A DNA stretch of 58,992 nucleotides from an uncultured Oscillospiraceae bacterium (GTDB lineage Bacteria; Bacillota; Clostridia; Oscillospirales; Oscillospiraceae). The stretch is taken from the NCBI GenBank assembly GCA_947624585.1, contig CANQKZ010000002.1, positions 1 to 58,992 of the forward strand, read 5' to 3'. A model generated the notes under the pieces. The model searched no databases, was not told where the DNA came from, and worked only from the letters and a program-made list of their open reading frames with translations. The translations under genes were made by a program, and so were the position numbers. Below are positions 57,748-58,992 of this stretch, piece after piece. Position 1 is the first letter of the stretch. Each line of letters opens with the position of its first letter.

Positions 57748-58536
57748 ATGCTTGAAAGGCTGAAAAAATTCTACGACACACTGAACGCGCGCCAGAGGAG
57801 GGGCCTTGTGTCCCTGGGGCTTGTGCTGGCGCTGTCGGCGCTTCTCCTGGGGCTCCGGGCCCCGGCGGCGGTGAGCGCGGCCAACACGCGCGAGCTTCCC
57901 ATCTACAGCGTGGAGCGGGACCAGAAGATGGTGTCTCTGAGCTTCGACGCCGCCTGGGGCAACGAGGACACCCAGACGCTCATCGACATTTTGGGCAAAT
58001 ACAACGTGAAGGTCACCTTCTTCGTGGTGGGCCAGTGGGTGGACAAATACCCGGAGTCGGTGAAGGCCCTGGCGGACGCGGGCCACGAGGTGATGAACCA
58101 CTCCAACGACCACGCCCACTTCAACACCCTCTCCGCCGACGAGATCGCCAAAAACCTGGGCGCCTGCTCCGACAAGATCGAGTCGGTCACCGGCGTCCGT
58201 CCCACCCTCTTCCGGCCCCCCTACGGCGAGTACGACGATCACGTCATCGCCACCGTCCGCTCCCTGGGCGTGGAGCCCATCCAGTGGGACGTGGACAGTC
58301 TGGACTGGAAGGACATCTCCGCCTCGGAGATCTATGACCGGGTCACCTCCCGGGTCCGGCCCGGGTCCATCGTCCTCTTCCACAACGCCGCCCTCCACAC
58401 GCCGGAGGCCTTGGAGGACATCGTCAAGTACCTCCTGGCCGAGGGGTACCAGATCGTCCCCATCTCCCAGCTCATTCTCACCGGCGATTACACCATCGAC
58501 CACACCGGGCGGCAATTCGCTGCGAAGGCGCAGTAA
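57748..58536 (+). CDS. pdaB: PdaB-like polysaccharide deacetylase
   Basis: A 262-residue protein with a transmembrane anchor (about 20-40) and a NodB-type deacetylase domain. Motif 1 reads SFDAAWGNE (residues 65-73) instead of TFDDGP, as in sporulation deacetylase PdaB; the metal histidines are in NHSNDHAHF (H118, H122); RPPYGEYD follows, and the C-terminal motif is IVLFHN. PdaB is needed for normal spore cortex in Bacillus. The ATG is close to a GGGGTG site. Confidence 0.9.
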   Translation: MLERLKKFYDTLNARQRRGLVSLGLVLALSALLLGLRAPAAVSAANTRELPIYSVERDQKMVSLSFDAAWGNEDTQTLIDILGKYNVKVTFFVVGQWVDKYPESVKALADAGHEVMNHSNDHAHFNTLSADEIAKNLGACSDKIESVTGVRPTLFRPPYGEYDDHVIATVRSLGVEPIQWDVDSLDWKDISASEIYDRVTSRVRPGSIVLFHNAALHTPEALEDIVKYLLAEGYQIVPISQLILTGDYTIDHTGRQFAAKAQ

Positions 58537-58599
58537 AAAAAGAGCCCGCCATGCGGGCGGGGGCGCTTTATCGGGGGCCGTCCGAACGGACGGGGGGAT

Positions 58600-58916
58600 C
58601 TTCTTTTCTCTCTTTTGTTCCGTGGGCCCGGCCCACTGCGCAAAAGAGAGAAAAGAAGCAAAAGAGAGAAAAGGCCGGTGTTGGGGGTTGGCGGTGGTCC
58701 GGGGTTGGCGCTTCGTAACGCGGGTCGGCTTCCGCGTTCCGTGTCGGTGGGTCTGGGTGGAACCATAGACGCGCGGGACGAAGACTTAATTTGTTTCCGC
58801 ATCAACTTCGCTTGGCCGCTTACGCGGGCGGTGGTTGATAGGTGGGTAGCTCTGTTTGGGGCCGCGCTTTGTGGGTGGGGGTTGTGGGGCCCGTTTTGGG
58901 GTGCGGAGGTCGACTT
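58600..58916 (+). repeat. Long repeat family 3, copy D
   Basis: Same order as copy B, with an imperfect hairpin (TTCTTTTCTCTCTTTTGT with ACAAAAGAGAGAAAAGAA) and the GGCGCTTCGTAACGCGGGTC block. It lacks the final TTTTCAAAATATCTTTGCC part, ending at GTTTTGGGG. It lies about 65 bases after pdaB. Confidence 0.8.
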
Positions 58917-58923
58917 ATACTAA

Positions 58924-58992
58924 GGAACCTCTGAAAAATCCCCTTGCCGAACCGGGCTGACCGCGATTTTGAAAAAAATCGCGCGTCACAGG
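58924..58992. repeat. Family 2 element end, cut by the window edge
   Basis: GGAACCTCTGAAAAATC matches the left end of family 2. The following bases diverge from the other copies and contain a hairpin (GCGATTTT with AAAATCGC). The rest is outside the window. Confidence 0.5.

Noticed and set aside
49590..58916. Family 3 repeats as coding genes, because similar short frames recur
   Set aside because: The frames recur because the DNA is repeated; they are Trp/Gly/Val-rich, lack ribosome binding sites and differ in frame between copies.

Overview
The window reads as chromosome from an anaerobic, endospore-forming, high-GC Clostridia, most like the Oscillospiraceae (Oscillibacter/Flavonifractor-type) gut bacteria. 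Evidence: spo0A next to spoIVB, spoIVA, cotJ genes, a pdaB-type deacetylase, a SigH-like sigma factor, S-layer-homology surface proteins, an indolepyruvate:ferredoxin oxidoreductase, GGAGG-type ribosome binding sites and frequent TTG/GTG starts. No tRNA, rRNA or CRISPR array was recognised.

Layout. 1-8.9 kb (minus strand): acyltransferase, cotJA-cotJB fusion plus cotJC, spoIVA with a sigma-E-type promoter, a decayed GH5 glycosidase fragment, a PHP phosphoesterase, nif3-trmK, a DUF1858 gene and a conserved unknown. 8.9-12.3 kb (plus): ruvC-ruvA-ruvB, a SigH-like sigma factor and a zinc-ribbon protein. 12.7-15.9 kb (minus): overlapping vanW, VanG-type D-Ala-D-X ligase and alanine/serine racemase genes, preceded by three direct repeats of an 11-bp period typical of OmpR/PhoB-type regulators. 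16-17.7 kb: sigma-70-family factor and a membrane partner. 18.4-22.5 kb: a thiol-redox locus (CXXC membrane protein, polyferredoxin-TlpA fusion, divergent TlpA lipoprotein). 23.1-25.2 kb: murT and a gatD homologue without the glutaminase catalytic residues. 25.4-34.8 kb: a two-component system, a membrane protein, a C39-like peptidase and a 1770-residue transglutaminase/CxxC-repeat/SLH surface protein. 35-40.8 kb: HAD phosphatase, DUF1294, a MerR-RDD fusion, sdpR-sdpI and an M3 peptidase. 40.8-47.2 kb: a C-type-lectin/SLH protein, spo0A, spoIVB and an M14 peptidase. 47.4-55.4 kb: a MIF-family tautomerase, an acyl-CoA-synthetase-like enzyme and iorA-iorB; between the last two lies a repeat-bounded insert with a kinase-like gene, a 58-residue membrane protein, an HExxH protein and a GNAT acetyltransferase. 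55.6-58.5 kb: two histidine phosphatases, an amidohydrolase and pdaB.

The clearest unexplained content is repetitive. Two families of about 130-160 bp non-coding elements (called family 1 and family 2 here) have different terminal inverted repeats but a related core. They sit between genes, often touching stop codons, and one copy has a 10-bp target duplication. A third family of about 320-400 bp, with a perfect 19-bp hairpin in two of its copies, occurs four times and bounds the insert at 49.6-53.1 kb. The best candidates for new biology are the vanW/VanG-type/racemase operon with its iterons, the inactive-looking GatD, the interrupted aryl-2-oxoacid locus and the core-sharing mobile elements.
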